Assembly (NCBI RefSeq): GCF_000005505.3 | Contig: NC_016132.3 | Span: 17,846,501-17,910,500 of the forward strand | DNA: 64,000 bases | Direction of reading: 5' to 3' | Origin: Brachypodium distachyon | Lineage: Eukaryota; Streptophyta; Magnoliopsida; Poales; Poaceae | Shown: positions 1 through 13,910 of the stretch, one piece after another | Position numbering within the stretch: the first letter of the stretch is position 1 | Layout of the letters: every line of letters starts with the position of its first letter | Program-made: the position numbers and the translations under genes | The notes under the pieces: model-generated | The model's input: only the letters and a program-made list of their open reading frames with translations | The model's database searches: none | Told to the model about the DNA's origin: nothing

Positions 1-1628
1 ATCGAAGAACAAGCAAGAACAAGATAAATAGCAGATGCAATCAAAAATTGCGAGTGTACTATATCAAACCAGTGTCTCAATGAGACGATAAGTTGGAGTC
101 TTGACGAGGGTAAAACAGGTGGTCTAACCGACACGCGATTACACGAAAGTAGCAAAGATGGCTAAACTTTATCTAATCGAAACCCAAGGCTCCTTAGGGG
201 GGCTTGTGGGGTATATAAAGGAGGAGGGAGAGAGATTTTCGTCAACCTTGAGTAAGGAGGCCGAAATCCAACTCTATCTTTAACTTCCCTAACAAACTAC
301 AACTCTTTAGGAAACCGAAAAACAGATCCGTCAGCTTGTTTTGTCCGCCACGGTCAGCACGCGTCAAATCTTCTTGTGGGGCCGGATCCTTTGGAAAGGT
401 CTTGTAATTACCTTTCCAACAAGTACTTGTTTGCTTGATTTGGACTCCGGATGCGGCCTGGGTGATTAAAACAAATTCGGGTCTCCTGACAGCTCGGACC
501 CGAATCGGATTCAACTTTAATTCGTGATATCTTTCTGTAGCAAGCTCCGAATCATGTGCCGTTTGATTTGTTGGAAAGTACACTTGAAATCCTTCCCTCT
601 CAGCTGTATGAATGCTTGATTCTTGTTGGCCCTCCCGTTCGCCTCCATCGTATCTCATCTTGACCTTGGACTTGAAAAGCTCGACAAGATGCCTACGTAA
701 TAAAACAAGACAAGATAGTAGTAGCTCCGCCTCTTCATAATTATGACAATGAAAACAATTACTACTTGAATTCACCTGATTATAAATCTTATCAAATATT
801 ATAGAATTGAGGGTACCAAAGGTCGTATCCATGGTTAGCATGTCCATATCACTTGTTGGTCATAACAAAGGTCCAGTTTTGTCCGTCGAAACCTGTCGAG
901 TGCACCCATGCGACCAGAATGCTGCAGCACGGGATCCTCCGCTAACCACTACCCGTGCCGTCCGAGATGGCGCACTTGCACGATGCCAGTTTGCCCAAGA
1001 CCTGCTCGCTAGAGCCGAGGCATATGCCACAGGAACATACTCCAACCAAGGGTTATCCTCCAAGAACAACGCCTCCAACAAGGGAGCGACGTCAACAACG
1101 TCGCCGTCGTCCGATCCGGCAAGCCAAATCTAGGTTTTCACCCGAAGGATTGGACCACAGGTGAAGTCTTATTCAAAATTGTCTAGGTAAGAAAGGAAAA
1201 TATTTAACAGAAATTGTAGGGTCGAATTGGCAAAGTAACTGTTCACTCATTCTACAGTATGAGAGTTAGTTTTTCACTATATATCAACTGCGTCAGTTGA
1301 GAACGAGAACCAAGCCATATTCTAGACTTGAAGACAAACAAGTTATTGTCCTCATGAAAAACAAAAGGAAAAGAGAAAAGCAGTCAGATATATCTCCCGT
1401 GAATGAAGCTTGCATACATTCATGCAATTACATCGAAACTTCATATTAGGAGATTGAATCATATTTACACTTAACATGTTGCCTTGGAATATCAAATTAA
1501 ACTTCTACAAATTAACTATTCAGTAGATTGACAGACTTACATCAGTAATGCCCAGAGATGAATCAAAGCATCATTGCCAATGTTTCTTACTATGAAAGCT
1601 TCTCACCTAGTTAGAGTGAGCGTGCCTT
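1..1628. other. Non-genic left edge, probably transposon-derived
   Basis: No gene family is recognised. A TATA-like TATATAAA lies near 211-218, followed by a purine-rich leader, which resembles the promoter part of an LTR. Around 900-1160 is a GC-rich stretch whose open frames show no known domain. A 201-codon open frame on the minus strand (242-847) has no recognisable motif and lies in composition typical of retroelement debris. The rest, to 1628, is AT-rich with no feature seen. Transposon origin is inferred from texture only, as no terminal repeats or target duplication were found. Confidence 0.3.
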
Positions 1629-1928
1629 TCACGATGTTGAAGAACTTCCCTTATCTCTTGACCTCCTTCTCAGCATCTCCTTCATGCCATCGGCGACTCG
1701 AACCGCTGGGCTTGACAGTGTCATCCTGCAGAATGCCATGTGCGCTTTGATAGCCTCTTCGACACCTTCCTGGCCTCTTCTGTCTCTAGTGAGTTCATCC
1801 CCTACGGCCTCAGAGCATAAACCACAGAGCCATTTCCCTCCAAAGTTGTCCTTCACGCTCTTTATGTATTCCTGGGTGCACTCCTCTTTGAGGTCGCAGC
1901 ATGCACACCTCATTGATTCAGTGTCCAT
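1629..1928 (-). CDS. DUF1677 family protein, 99 aa
   Basis: A short single-exon reading frame of 99 residues. Its core, with the pattern MRCACC...EECT then GGKWLCGLCSEAV, matches the plant DUF1677 family as I remember it: paired CxxC motifs at about residues 8-11 and 36-39 that could bind a metal. The biochemical role of DUF1677 proteins is unknown. I chose the methionine at 1928 because the conserved part starts a few residues later. An in-frame ATG 27 codons upstream would add a hydrophobic stretch not expected for the family. The C-terminal tail is basic and Ser-rich (about residues 85-99). An upstream non-coding exon cannot be excluded. Confidence 0.75.
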   Translation of the reverse strand: MDTESMRCACCDLKEECTQEYIKSVKDNFGGKWLCGLCSEAVGDELTRDRRGQEGVEEAIKAHMAFCRMTLSSPAVRVADGMKEMLRRRSRDKGSSSTS

Positions 1929-3720
1929 CTTCAATGTTGATGGAAACAATATGTGAAAAATACAAGTGTAGAAGCAGAGCTGGAGAAAGAGAGAGGGAGA
2001 AGGACACAAATAGAAGGGAGCGATAAGGACCTCGGGATTGGGCTGCTACTTGTATGGAAAATTTGAAGAGCTTGTTTTTTCCTTTGGCTTTGTCTTGCTT
2101 AGCTTGATTGATTGTTGAAATTTCTGGATTTGCCCTGGCCCATAGTATCTTGAGCAGTGTACTGGCTGGTGAGAGCATATGATTTGCATCGACGGCTACC
2201 ACTTTACTAGGTAAAAATAACGATGTGGGGAAACCTAGTTCACATGGCTGTAGGAGCAGATGTTCGGGGTCTTGATTAGCTATGAATCTATGATCCATTG
2301 GGGCTGTAGGTCTTCTCTCCCTACAAGTTGTTGAACCATATGACTTACTTTCGTATGCTCATGCTGACCCTGATAGCTCTGCTTAGGTTGATCTCGTACT
2401 CTCCTTACATTAATTGTAAGCATGTTTACTTGGTTGGGCAGGTCATATAACTCATAACGAGTGGTGGAAGGAACAAGGGAATACTCATGCAAGATGCTGC
2501 TCTGTTTGAAGCCTTTCGAGCATGAGATGGATATTCACTGTCTCAACCTCACGAAAAACCCGTTAAATTCGCCGGTGCGGGCATGTAAATGATCCTTGCC
2601 TTGCCTAGCAGTGCGTGATCTTCTTGATTAACAAACATCTTTGCACTCGTATTTTGGTTGGTGGCCGTATTTCTGTCGGGAAGATCAGTGATGATGCGAC
2701 GATTCCACAGCATAAGTTCATGCGGTACGTTTTCTTCTGGTAATTAAGCGTGGAGAGGTGAGTTATTCAATTCGCTGCCAACATGAAGGGATTCTGAAGG
2801 TCCTTGTTGGTATGTGACCGCCTCGCACGTAAGCCTGTGCCGCCCAGCGTCTTCCTTGGCCCGTCGTACGTGAAATATGCAAAGGACGGACAAGCGCACC
2901 TGAGACAGCGAGCCGGTCGTCCCGGCGTGTCGCGTGTGGACGCACCGGACGCCGGACGGACGTTGCTACCTTTGCAAGTGGGCGGGAGCGATCTCTTCCT
3001 TCCTCTGTCGTCTCTCCGTGCCGCTGGGACGACAACGGGACGGACGACCGGGGCATGTGATCTGAGGCTTTCACGGGGCCGGGGCAAAGGCACGTGGACG
3101 CGCCGTGGAGTTTCTCGCCGCAGTTCCGACAGGCCGGCCCAAGCCTGCCGTGGTGGCGCTAGCAGCTCAGTCTCCGGTTTACTGCACCTCCACGTGAAAA
3201 GGCCTCCTCCCTGCCGCGCCCGGCACTGCTTCAAGACTTCCAGTTCCGGGCCCCTACGCCCGCGCGCATCCATGCATCAGATCGAGTCCAGGCCCCTACG
3301 TACAGTACGTCGTTGGTTGCCCACTTGGCCAGCTTCCCCTAAAAAAAAACCCAGGCGACCAAGCCTCGCGCAAAATCCGCAGGTGCTACGTACGTTGTTT
3401 ATTTGTGGGGACTTGAGAACCATGTGCTCGATCGGCGCCTAGCAAGTTAGCCATGGCTATGATGCACGATGTATCCTAGCTAGTGCGTGTGTACGTGTGA
3501 ATATACATTATCCCATCGAAAATGCTCCCTCGGTCATAAAAATCTATGTAATTTATTTCGGGACGGAGGAAGTATTTCTGTAGTGTCGTACGTACCTGTG
3601 TTAATCATGCAGTTGTTGATGTAATGTTCAGACCCGGCCCGCAGCATATGCGACCAGACCACCGAGGCCAGGCTAAACTAAGACTATAGGAAGCCTAGAA
3701 GAGGGTTGGCGTCGCCAAGC
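1929..3720. other. Intergenic region, partly GC-rich, no supported gene
   Basis: From about 2800 to 3440 both strands stay open for 170-210 codons, the usual effect of high GC content. Neither translation carries a recognisable domain. Direct 'acgtacgt'-like strings occur near 3300 and 3390. The remainder is ordinary AT-rich spacer. A short Stowaway-like remnant at 3525-3574 is listed separately. Confidence 0.5.
3525..3574. mobile_element. Stowaway-type MITE remnant, about 50 bp
   Basis: A 'ctccctcggtcat' end faces an inverted 'gggacggaggaagta' end with almost nothing between them. The termini match the common grass Stowaway inverted repeat, so this looks like an internally deleted copy. Confidence 0.55.
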
Positions 3721-4114
3721 TAGATAAGCGGCAGTGTAATAACCAAGCTGTGGATTCATGGAGACATTTGCTCCTAGATTGTGATTGTGATATGGCGAGA
3801 AGCGTGTGGGCCTTGTGAGAAGATGATCATGATGTTCCTGTCTTTGGTGATGAGACGCCGAGTCCGAAGCTTTGGTTGTTCTCGCTGAGCCAGACCCTAA
3901 AACATGATGAATTTATCAATGTCCTTGTCACCTTATAGGCGATTTGGTGGGCTTGGAGCAAGGCGATCCATGAAGGAGAGTTCCAGAGTCGTCTCTCTAC
4001 TCATCTCTTTATTAATCGTTTTGTTTCTGAGCTTGAATCGTTGAAGGAGCGGGGACCTGTGCTGCCTGTTAGCCGGCTGCAAGTCTCGAGATGGATTCCT
4101 CTTCCGCTGGGATG

Positions 4115-5360
4115 ATGAAGCTTAACTCCCTGGACCTCCCCGACAAGACCATTAAGGGGATCGAGAGGACTTGCCGTGGCTTCCTTTGGCGTGGGCAAAA
4201 GGAGGCCAAAGGTGGACACTGCTTGGTGGCGTGGAATGTGGTTTGCTCCCCTAAACCTTTTGGTGGCCTTGGCATCCTCAATCTTCAGCTCCTCAATTTG
4301 GCTTTGAGGGTTCGTTGGCGATGGATTGAGCGCACTGACAACACTAAGCCCTGGAGGGGATTTACGTTGGAGACTCTGAAGGAGGTTGACGCCATTTTCG
4401 AGGTGGCCACCTCTTCTCGGGTGGGTGATGGGAGGCACACGCTCTTCTGGACTAACCGTTGGCTGCATGGTATCCGCCTCAAGGATGCCTTCCCGGCGCT
4501 TGTGGCGTGTGTTCGCCCCAAACACGTGAAGTCACGCACAGTGCAGGAGGCTCTTGACGGCGCTTGGTTGACCGACGTGGGGCCCAACTTGTGGGGGGCT
4601 GCTCTCCAGGAGTTTTTTACTCTTTGGGACTTGTCTCGTGGGATCCAGCTCGTGGATGGTGCGCCAGACTCTCTGACTTGGAATTGGTCGAGGGACGGAT
4701 GTGACTCGGCCAAATCGGCTTACGCGAATCTCTTTGCCAGCCGTACTGGAGACCCACTGGCGGAGGTGGTGTGGGAGTCACGTGCCCCGGAAAGGTGTAG
4801 ATTTTTTGCTTGGCTTGCGGCAAGGAACCGATGCTGGATGGCGGACCGGCTTGCGAGTCGTGGCCTGCAGCACCCCCCTCGCTGCCCCCTTTGTGACCAG
4901 GAGATGGAGACCATCTCCCATTTGCTCTTGGGGTGCGTCATGGCGAGACAAGTGTGGAAGAGCCTGCTTGCCGACTGGGGTCATGTTGACTGGGTTCCGG
5001 TGGCAGATTCGCGGGTTTGCGACTGGTGGTCCTCCCTTCCGCTACCTCGTCGGGCCCGGAAGGACCTCCGCACCGCAATGATGTGGTTTTCATTGGCGCG
5101 GTCCCTTCGGTGGCGAGGATCCTTCAGTGCATTCGGTAGGAGCTTGGTCGCTGGAAGCATGCGGGTCTCATTAGGAGGAGGGTGGCTGCTGTGGTCCCGT
5201 GACGGTTGGTTGGATAGATAGCGAGTAGTTGTTTTTATTTTTTCTTGCCACTTGTGGCGTTGTTTGCCGATCTGGCGTTGTACTAGCCTTCTGACTCTCC
5301 TTCTTTAAACGATGATGTGCCCGTGGGTTGCATTCTTGAAAAAAAAATGAAGCTTAACTC
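4115..5360 (+). mobile_element. Inner 5'-truncated LINE with 14-bp target duplication
   Basis: ATGAAGCTTAACTC occurs at 4115-4128 and again at 5347-5360. The body (4129-5346) ends in a nine-A tail at 5338-5346. It encodes the C-terminal part of a non-LTR reverse transcriptase: a 'RCRGFLWRGQ...KGGH' type region then a zf-RVT domain with RFFAWLAARNRCW and CPLCDQE-x(n)-H-x(n)-C. Translation ends at 5221 and a 3' UTR of about 120 bp follows. The 5' truncation removes the endonuclease and catalytic palm. It split the outer LINE and is therefore younger. Confidence 0.8.
4129..5221 (+). pseudogene. LINE reverse-transcriptase C-terminus with zf-RVT domain
   Basis: The open frame runs without a stop for about 360 codons of LINE sequence. 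It starts upstream only because 13 codons of outer-LINE sequence, including an ATG at 4091, happen to be in frame. The zf-RVT region (about 4740-4970) has the Cys/His pattern of plant LINE ORF2 proteins. The endonuclease and the YxDD catalytic motif are missing. It is a transposon fragment and not a host gene. Confidence 0.75.
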
Positions 5361-5834
5361 TGATGGTGCAGTGGCTAAGACAGCAAGAAGAGGAGCTGCA
5401 GGTGTGGTGTGCGGAGATGGTGATGGCATGTTCTTAGGAGCGACAGCTGTTGTGATTGAAGATCAGACGGATCCCTCGACTCTTGAGCTGATGGGTTCTG
5501 GGAAGCACTGGCTGTAGCCGCTGACTTGCAAATCACTCACATGAAGATCGGGTCAGACTGTCAAAGTGTGGTGAATGAGATAAAGGATGGCTCTATTGGT
5601 GGTGCCCATGGTTTGGTGATTTGAGACATTTTGAAAGCTCAAACAATATTTTCAAGCCCGTGTTTTTCTTTTGAGAAGCGTGAAGCTCATCGATCGTCTA
5701 GTTAGGATGGTCACTTCTTTGGTGGCATGCCGCTATGTTTGGCTGACTACTCCTCCCGACCACTCATCTATTCCTCCTAATTTTACCAGTTAATAAAGTC
5801 AGGGCTAATTTTCTAAAAAAAAGGTAGATAAGCG

Positions 5835-6916
5835 TCGTTTTCTAAAAAGAAAAAAGAAGAAGCGCCGACACGACTCACGAGCGTGCGTGCGGTGGTACTG
5901 TGAGTAGTGTGAGAACTGTAGTTTGGACGAGGTGTACGTACATCCATTTGTGACTGTGAGAGGTACAGTTTTCCGGAGCATATATGCGTGTGGACTGTGG
6001 TGGATCCACACAGGTCACGCCGCACGAGGTTGATGCGTATAGTACGCACGCGATCGAGCTGATGATGATAAGCTTCATTGGCTAGCCCGTGTACGTACGC
6101 CAATACACCTGTCGTTTCGCGCACTGTCATGGCAGTACACAACAGAGACGCCAATGAATTACAGAGATTAAGAGACCATGTACGTCGATGTCCCGTTTCA
6201 ATGCCATGCCATTGATTTCCCGTCTTCACGACCTCAGACTGAGACATAATCACGATGATGCACAGGCTTGGTCGATCCACCAAACTATCTAACCCCACCT
6301 TCGTAGCCACACACATGTCCTTCACCTCCACTTAATCCTCTAATTAGCAGGGAGTCTCTCACGTGTCTCTCTCTCTCAGCCCCTCTCTCTCTCGCGTGAC
6401 TCTGCCTCTCCGCGAGGCCGTCCTCTCCTCCTCCCGCTGGGCGGATCCAGTGCCCCCGTCCTGGCCGTCGCCCCGGCCCACACCGGCCTTCGAGTCGACC
6501 TCCCCCGCCGCCCCAACCCGTGCCGGTCGCTGTCCCGGGCTCCGCCGACACCTCGGCCCGTGCCGGCCCCCGTCCCGGGCTTCGCTGCCGCCCTGGCTCG
6601 CGCTGGCCCCCTGTCCCGGGCTCCGCCGAAGCCCCTGCCCGCGCCGGCCCCCACACCTGCATCCGCAGCAATCCCGGTCTCCACCACGGGTGCCGGATCT
6701 GGCCACCCAGCCTCCAACGCATGGGCGCCGCGCCGAGCTCCCGATGCGTCAGGTTTTCAAACTGTTTCGGGGTTGGGCCAAATCTCTTGCATCTGGGACG
6801 CCCTCACTCACCCCGTTGATTATTGTGATTGAGGATTGAGCTACTTTTTTCTTGTCTACACGATGATGTGCCACTGTGATTTTCGAGTACCATCATGTAC
6901 CCATGGTACATGACGA
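5835..6916. other. Intergenic, including a C-rich low-complexity stretch
   Basis: 5835-6350 is plain spacer. 6360-6830 is very C/G-rich, with repeating 'gccccgtcccgggct' type words (6530-6640), which keeps several frames open on both strands. The translations are Pro/Arg/Ala-rich without a domain, so no gene is called. Confidence 0.5.
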
Positions 6917-7190
6917 GGTACTGGTATTTATGAATGTTTGTGTTGTGATTTTGTCCTGGTACATGATGTACCCCGTTTCAATTCTTTTTTCTATGTTAGA
7001 TCCATGAGGTACTGTGTTTTGATGATTGTTTGTACTGTGATTTTGTTTTGGTACATGATATACCCGCGTCGATTCTTTTTTTCCATGTTAGATGATTGGT
7101 ACCGTGTTTCGTTGATTATTGGTACTGTGATTTTGTTCTAGTACACAATGTACTGTTATGAATTGATGTACAAAGTCTTCATACGACGAG
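6917..7190. repeat. Degenerate tandem repeat, about 90-bp period, three copies
   Basis: Three units begin with GGTAC at 6917, 7008 and 7098 (spacing 91 and 90). Each carries 'gtgattttgt', 'ggtacatgatgtaccc'-like and 'ttcttttttctatgttaga'-like words. The units are diverged. The following 300 bp to about 7550 keeps shorter 'gatgtacc' words without a clear period. Confidence 0.65.
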
Positions 7191-7870
7191 GTACTTCGAT
7201 TATCTCTTCTTCTTTTTTCTATCTCCTTTGAGAATTGATGAGGTACTTATCATGTACCATGATGTAATTTATCGTTGATGAGCTACTTATTAATTGTACG
7301 AGCTGAGGAACTATCATGTACCTTGATGTTCTGTGATGTACCTTCATGTATTTGTCATATACCTTAATGTTTCTATCATGTGCATGAGGTACTTAAAAAC
7401 TGTTAAGATACATGTGATGTACCATACGATGTACTTGTATCATAAGTTCATGTACACGAGATATTTAAAAACTGATACGGTACAGTTCATATACCATAAT
7501 GTACTAAATATGTACCTACAAACATTTCATGAATCAAAATGTACTTAAAAGTGAGGAGAAAGAGAAGAGCAAAAGTTGTCAGTGGTCAAAGTATTAAACC
7601 CCATCTAATTTAAAGTATAAGAAATTAATTAAGAGAGAGGAGGAAGGAAACAGGCTAGGAAGATGGGGACAGATACTTGGGGTGGCACAGCCTCGACGTT
7701 ACGTGTTAATCATTTTGTAACAGACCAGTACATAGCATGCACGTAGATATTCCTTCGTGCCTCTCGTCTGTCGTGATGTCCGTCCACGGGTCCTGTTTAT
7801 TTAGACTTCTGCTTCATCTTTCAGTGTTTCTAATAATATTAAAAGCATTTTTTCCGTTTACGAACGAAAC
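7191..7870. other. AT-rich spacer with scattered GTAC words, no gene seen
   Basis: Between 7191 and 7550 words such as 'catgtacc' and 'gatgtac' recur irregularly. The rest is spacer leading into the promoter of the gene at 8234. Confidence 0.5.
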
Positions 7871-7877
7871 AAAGAAG

Positions 7878-8028
7878 CACGTGGACGTGCCAGAAGCCCA
7901 AACAAACCGGCCTGTAAGCAGCAGTACGCACGCCTTGGAGATGGAGATCGATCCATCCAAGCGGTGCCGCCGTACGTGCCGATCGGTTACGTTGCAGCAC
8001 GTGTCGTGCCCTGCCGATGCGCATGCAC
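7878..8028 (+). promoter_or_regulatory. Two G-boxes and an RY motif upstream of the Cys-rich gene
   Basis: CACGTG occurs at 7878-7883 and 7998-8003, and the RY-type word CATGCAC at 8022-8028. A TATA-like 'actatatacg' follows near 8104-8113, about 120 bp before the chosen start. G-box/ABRE plus RY combinations are typical of seed-expressed promoters. That fits the vicilin-like product, but the motifs are short and could be chance. Confidence 0.35.
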
Positions 8029-8233
8029 CCACCCACTATGGACACGTAGTACGCAAAGTCGCTCACGTACTCGCTGCCTCTTATCCTCACTCGCGTCGCC
8101 CTGTACTATATACGCATGTTGCATTCAGCTACAAATTAACTTGGCTTGCACGCACGTACGTGTGTGGGTCGGTCGACATTCGACCAGGGCAAAGATCATC
8201 CGTTCGATCGAGAATTCGAGACTCCACACCGCG

Positions 8234-8743
8234 ATGAGAGGACCAGCTGTTGATGATGCCGTGCGGCTCGCCGCGCTCCTGATCCTCGTCCTGGTGGCTG
8301 CCGCCGCGGCACACGCTGCAGGCGCCGGGGACGAGGCCGCGGGTGAAAAGGAGGACCCGGAGGTGGTGGCGTGCAAGCAGCAGTGCGCGGGCCAGCGGCG
8401 GTTCGGGGAGCCCGAGCTGCGTTACTGCGCGCAGCGCTGCGACGAGTATGGCCGCGAGAAGAAGCGGCGCCAGGAGGAAGAGGAAGAGAAACAAAGCCAC
8501 GACGACCCCGACAAGGAGCGCGACCGTTGCCTGCACGAGTGTCGCGTCGGCCCGTCATCGCGCGAGAAGAAGCCCGGATGCGAGCGCAGGTGCCTCGACG
8601 AGTACGAGCGGGCCACACACGGCGGGGATGGGCCGCCAGGCTGGGCCCGTGTCGGTCAAGCCGGGCCGGGCCGGTGCGCGCGGTGGTCGACTCGGGACGC
8701 CGGGCGCGCGGGGATCAGTACGATTAGGCCCGTTTTGCGTTAG
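8234..8743 (+). CDS. Secreted Cys-rich vicilin-N-terminus-like protein, 169 aa
   Basis: An N-terminal hydrophobic segment (about residues 11-30) with small residues at its end looks like a signal peptide. The body has two CxxxC pairs, CKQQC and CAQRC, separated by about a dozen residues, then a Glu/Lys/Arg-rich stretch. A second pair of pairs follows, CLHEC and CERRC. This is the helical-hairpin pattern of vicilin-buried peptides found at the N-terminus of grass and other 7S globulins. No cupin domain follows: the frame ends in a Gly/Arg-rich tail at 8743. I chose the ATG at 8234 since it puts the signal peptide first; the frame is open further upstream. It could be a free-standing antimicrobial-type peptide precursor or the remnant of a globulin gene. 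Confidence 0.6.
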   Translation: MRGPAVDDAVRLAALLILVLVAAAAAHAAGAGDEAAGEKEDPEVVACKQQCAGQRRFGEPELRYCAQRCDEYGREKKRRQEEEEEKQSHDDPDKERDRCLHECRVGPSSREKKPGCERRCLDEYERATHGGDGPPGWARVGQAGPGRCARWSTRDAGRAGISTIRPVLR

Positions 8744-8763
8744 TCAGAGCCCGTTTTGCGTTG
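8729..8763. repeat. Short direct repeat spanning the stop codon
   Basis: GCCCGTTTTGCGTT appears at about 8729 and again 21 bp later, a local tandem duplication that covers the end of the Cys-rich reading frame. Confidence 0.5.
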
Positions 8764-9185
8764 TCGTCCCTGTGCAGTGCATGTGACGGTCTGAGGAGTG
8801 CTCGTGTTTCTTTTTTACGCTTTTCATCGAGAAATACGTACAGCAACAAAGGTCAAAAAGCAACAGAACAAAAGAGACACTACTCAAGAGGCCTAACCGT
8901 CTTGCTCGCGTTTTTGTTGTTCGACTGCATGAATCGAAAAGAGTAATTTGCAATGCATGTTTAGTCATTGAATTCGAGTTGACGGTGCAATTTATGATAT
9001 TTGTAAAGTTTATTTGGATCATTTAGCAAATAAGAATATTGATTTAGCAATGGTAGGATTTGGATCATCATATTGATTCTATAACATGATTCTATAAGAA
9101 TAGCGATGAGTTTTCAACATAGGATACCGAGGGCATACAAAGAATTTACTCGGGCCATATTTGGAAACATATAAAAAATTCATGA
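8744..9185. other. 3' flank and AT-rich spacer, no gene seen
   Basis: AT-rich sequence between the Cys-rich gene and a Stowaway MITE. No open frame of interest and no recognisable motif. Confidence 0.5.
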
Positions 9186-9306
9186 TACTCCTTCCGATCC
9201 ATGTTACTTGTCGAAATATTACATGTATCCAGACGTTTTTCAGACATATATACATCTATATTTGGACAAATTTGAGACAATTAATATGGATCGGAGGAAG
9301 GGAGTA
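9186..9306. mobile_element. Stowaway MITE, 121 bp including TA duplication
   Basis: Inverted ends 'ctccttccgatccat' and 'atggatcggaggaagggag' are flanked by TA on both sides. The interior carries the usual 'tacttgtcgaaatattacatgtatc' theme (in pieces), also seen in the copy at 19191. It is non-coding and depends on a mariner-like transposase elsewhere. Confidence 0.85.
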
Positions 9307-9743
9307 AAAGAATGCAGGAATGAGATGTCACGTTCTATGCATTCCCACAAGTTTGCAATAAAGAGACTTTAAAAATAAAACATAGAATTTGAGCAAATAT
9401 TTGGAATCCTTCAAAACATGAATGAAAGGATTTCAAACCAATCCTTCGATCCAAAGAACATAGTGAAAATTCTCGTAAATTATTCCTTTCAATTCTATGA
9501 GATTTATTGAATTAACTAAAGGAAATCAAGTGGCTTCGATTTGGGATTTGGATCTGTACAGGAGGGAGCACCCCGGCCAATTTTTTTACCAAGCAATAAT
9601 AAATGTGGCTCGATTTTTTTTTTTAACACGAAATGTCGCTTGAGTTTAAGAATCCTAGTCATGTCTAAGAATAGGCCCGACCCAACATGAACAACGCGGC
9701 CCGTACAGGTCCGACTCGTATTTGCGCAGGACGTACTCCGTAA
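9307..9743. other. AT-rich spacer, no gene seen
   Basis: Contains only short A/T runs and diverged sequence resembling the interior of the neighbouring MITEs. No supported feature. Confidence 0.45.
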
Positions 9744-10002
9744 GGGCTTATTCGTTCATATGAATTTGAAACCACAGGATAGAAAAAGTAAATGATTGGA
9801 GTGTGAATGACATTCCAAATCCTTAGGAATTTAAAATGATGTCTTACCTAATGATTTTAATCATTAGGAATTAGGTCAATTTGGACACAATCCTTAAAAA
9901 TTTAACACTTTCATTCTTATAAATCGAATGTTACACATAAATTTTTTTCCCAAGAGTTCAAATTCTGTAAAATTACTACATTTCTGCGAACCGAAGAGGC
10001 CC
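9744..10002. mobile_element. Tourist/PIF-Harbinger-type MITE, 259 bp
   Basis: Left end GGGCTTATTCGTTC pairs with a right end whose complement reads GGGCCTCTTCGGTTC. Both are flanked by TAA (9741-9743 and 10003-10005), the target size typical of PIF/Harbinger MITEs. The interior is AT-rich and non-coding. It lies about 330 bp upstream of the SRP54 start codon, so it forms part of that promoter region. Confidence 0.7.
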
Positions 10003-10328
10003 TAAACAGTAAGGTAAACACCCACCCGGCTTCCTTCCATCACACGCCACGAAACGAAGCCCCCGTGCTGCCGTGCGACACGATACGATCATACGGAGTA
10101 CGACACGAGACCGAGCCGCGCCCGACGCCTCCCGCAACCGACCCCGCCCGCCAGATCGGTCGCTCGCTCCATAGCAGCCTGAGGCTTCCGTGCGCACGGC
10201 CACGGTTCCCCACCCCCAAAATCCTCCCCCATCACCTCCGTCGCCCCCGCAGCCGATTTTCCCCTCTCCCAGATCGCACCGCCGGAACCCCACCCCGTTC
10301 CCCGAGGTCCAACCCCAGGCTCGCCGCG

Positions 10329-13624
<3,296 letters not shown>

Positions 13625-13784
13625 TCTTGCAAATTTTAGGTAGTTCTTCTGCTATAGTAGTTGTGCTTGATGTGTTGTAGAATCTGCTCTCTTAAAGACT
13701 TTCCTCCTGACATGATAGTTCCCAACTTTCCATTTCATTTTACAGTTCCTCTGGAACTAACATGTAGGTCTTCAAATACAAAAG

Positions 13785-13910
13785 TAATCCCTCCGTTCCA
13801 TAATTTTTGTCTCAAATTTGCCCAAAAATGGATGTATCTATTTTAAAAAAGTCTAGATACATGTAATAACATGTTAATATTTCGACAAGAATTATGGAAC
13901 AGAGGAAGTA
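13785..13910. mobile_element. Stowaway MITE in the SRP54 3' flank
   Basis: Ends 'atccctccgttccataatt' and 'aattatggaacagaggaag' are inverted repeats flanked by TA. The interior has 'tgtctcaaatttgcc' and 'tctagatacatgtaat'. It starts about 160 bp after the SRP54 stop and may lie within its 3' UTR. Confidence 0.85.

Larger units (their letters stand above)
3721..5834 (+). mobile_element. Outer 5'-truncated LINE with 10-bp target duplication
   Basis: The perfect direct repeat TAGATAAGCG at 3721-3730 and 5825-5834 brackets the unit. The right end has an A-run (5815-5822) just before the second repeat, as expected for target-primed LINE insertion. Translated pieces from about 3740 to 4110 resemble the end of a zinc-binding reverse-transcriptase region (zf-RVT) and linker of plant LINEs. 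The pieces from 5347 to about 5700 resemble the plant RNase H domain (RVT_3), with an 'LNSDGA' type start and a 'SDCQSVV' stretch. Several stops and frameshifts make it dead. A second LINE sits inside it, between 4115 and 5360. Confidence 0.7.

Noticed and set aside
242..847. 201-codon minus-strand frame at the left edge
   Set aside because: No motif or splice context, and it reads through a TATA-bearing, LTR-like region; treated as chance.
2763..3442. Opposed frames of 168 and 212 codons
   Set aside because: Both lie in GC-rich DNA, overlap antisense to each other and have no domain or splice structure.
4091..5221. 376-codon frame as a host gene with a start at 4091
   Set aside because: The first codons come from the outer LINE and the rest from the inner LINE; the join is at the target-duplication edge. 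It is a transposon product.
6285..6839. Several overlapping open frames on both strands near 6.3-6.8 kb
   Set aside because: C-rich low-complexity DNA with repeated 'gccccgtcccgg' words leaves every frame open. The translations are Pro/Arg/Ala only.
6917..7550. CRISPR-like or regulated repeat array
   Set aside because: The units are 90 bp, diverged and without constant spacers, and the genome is a plant.
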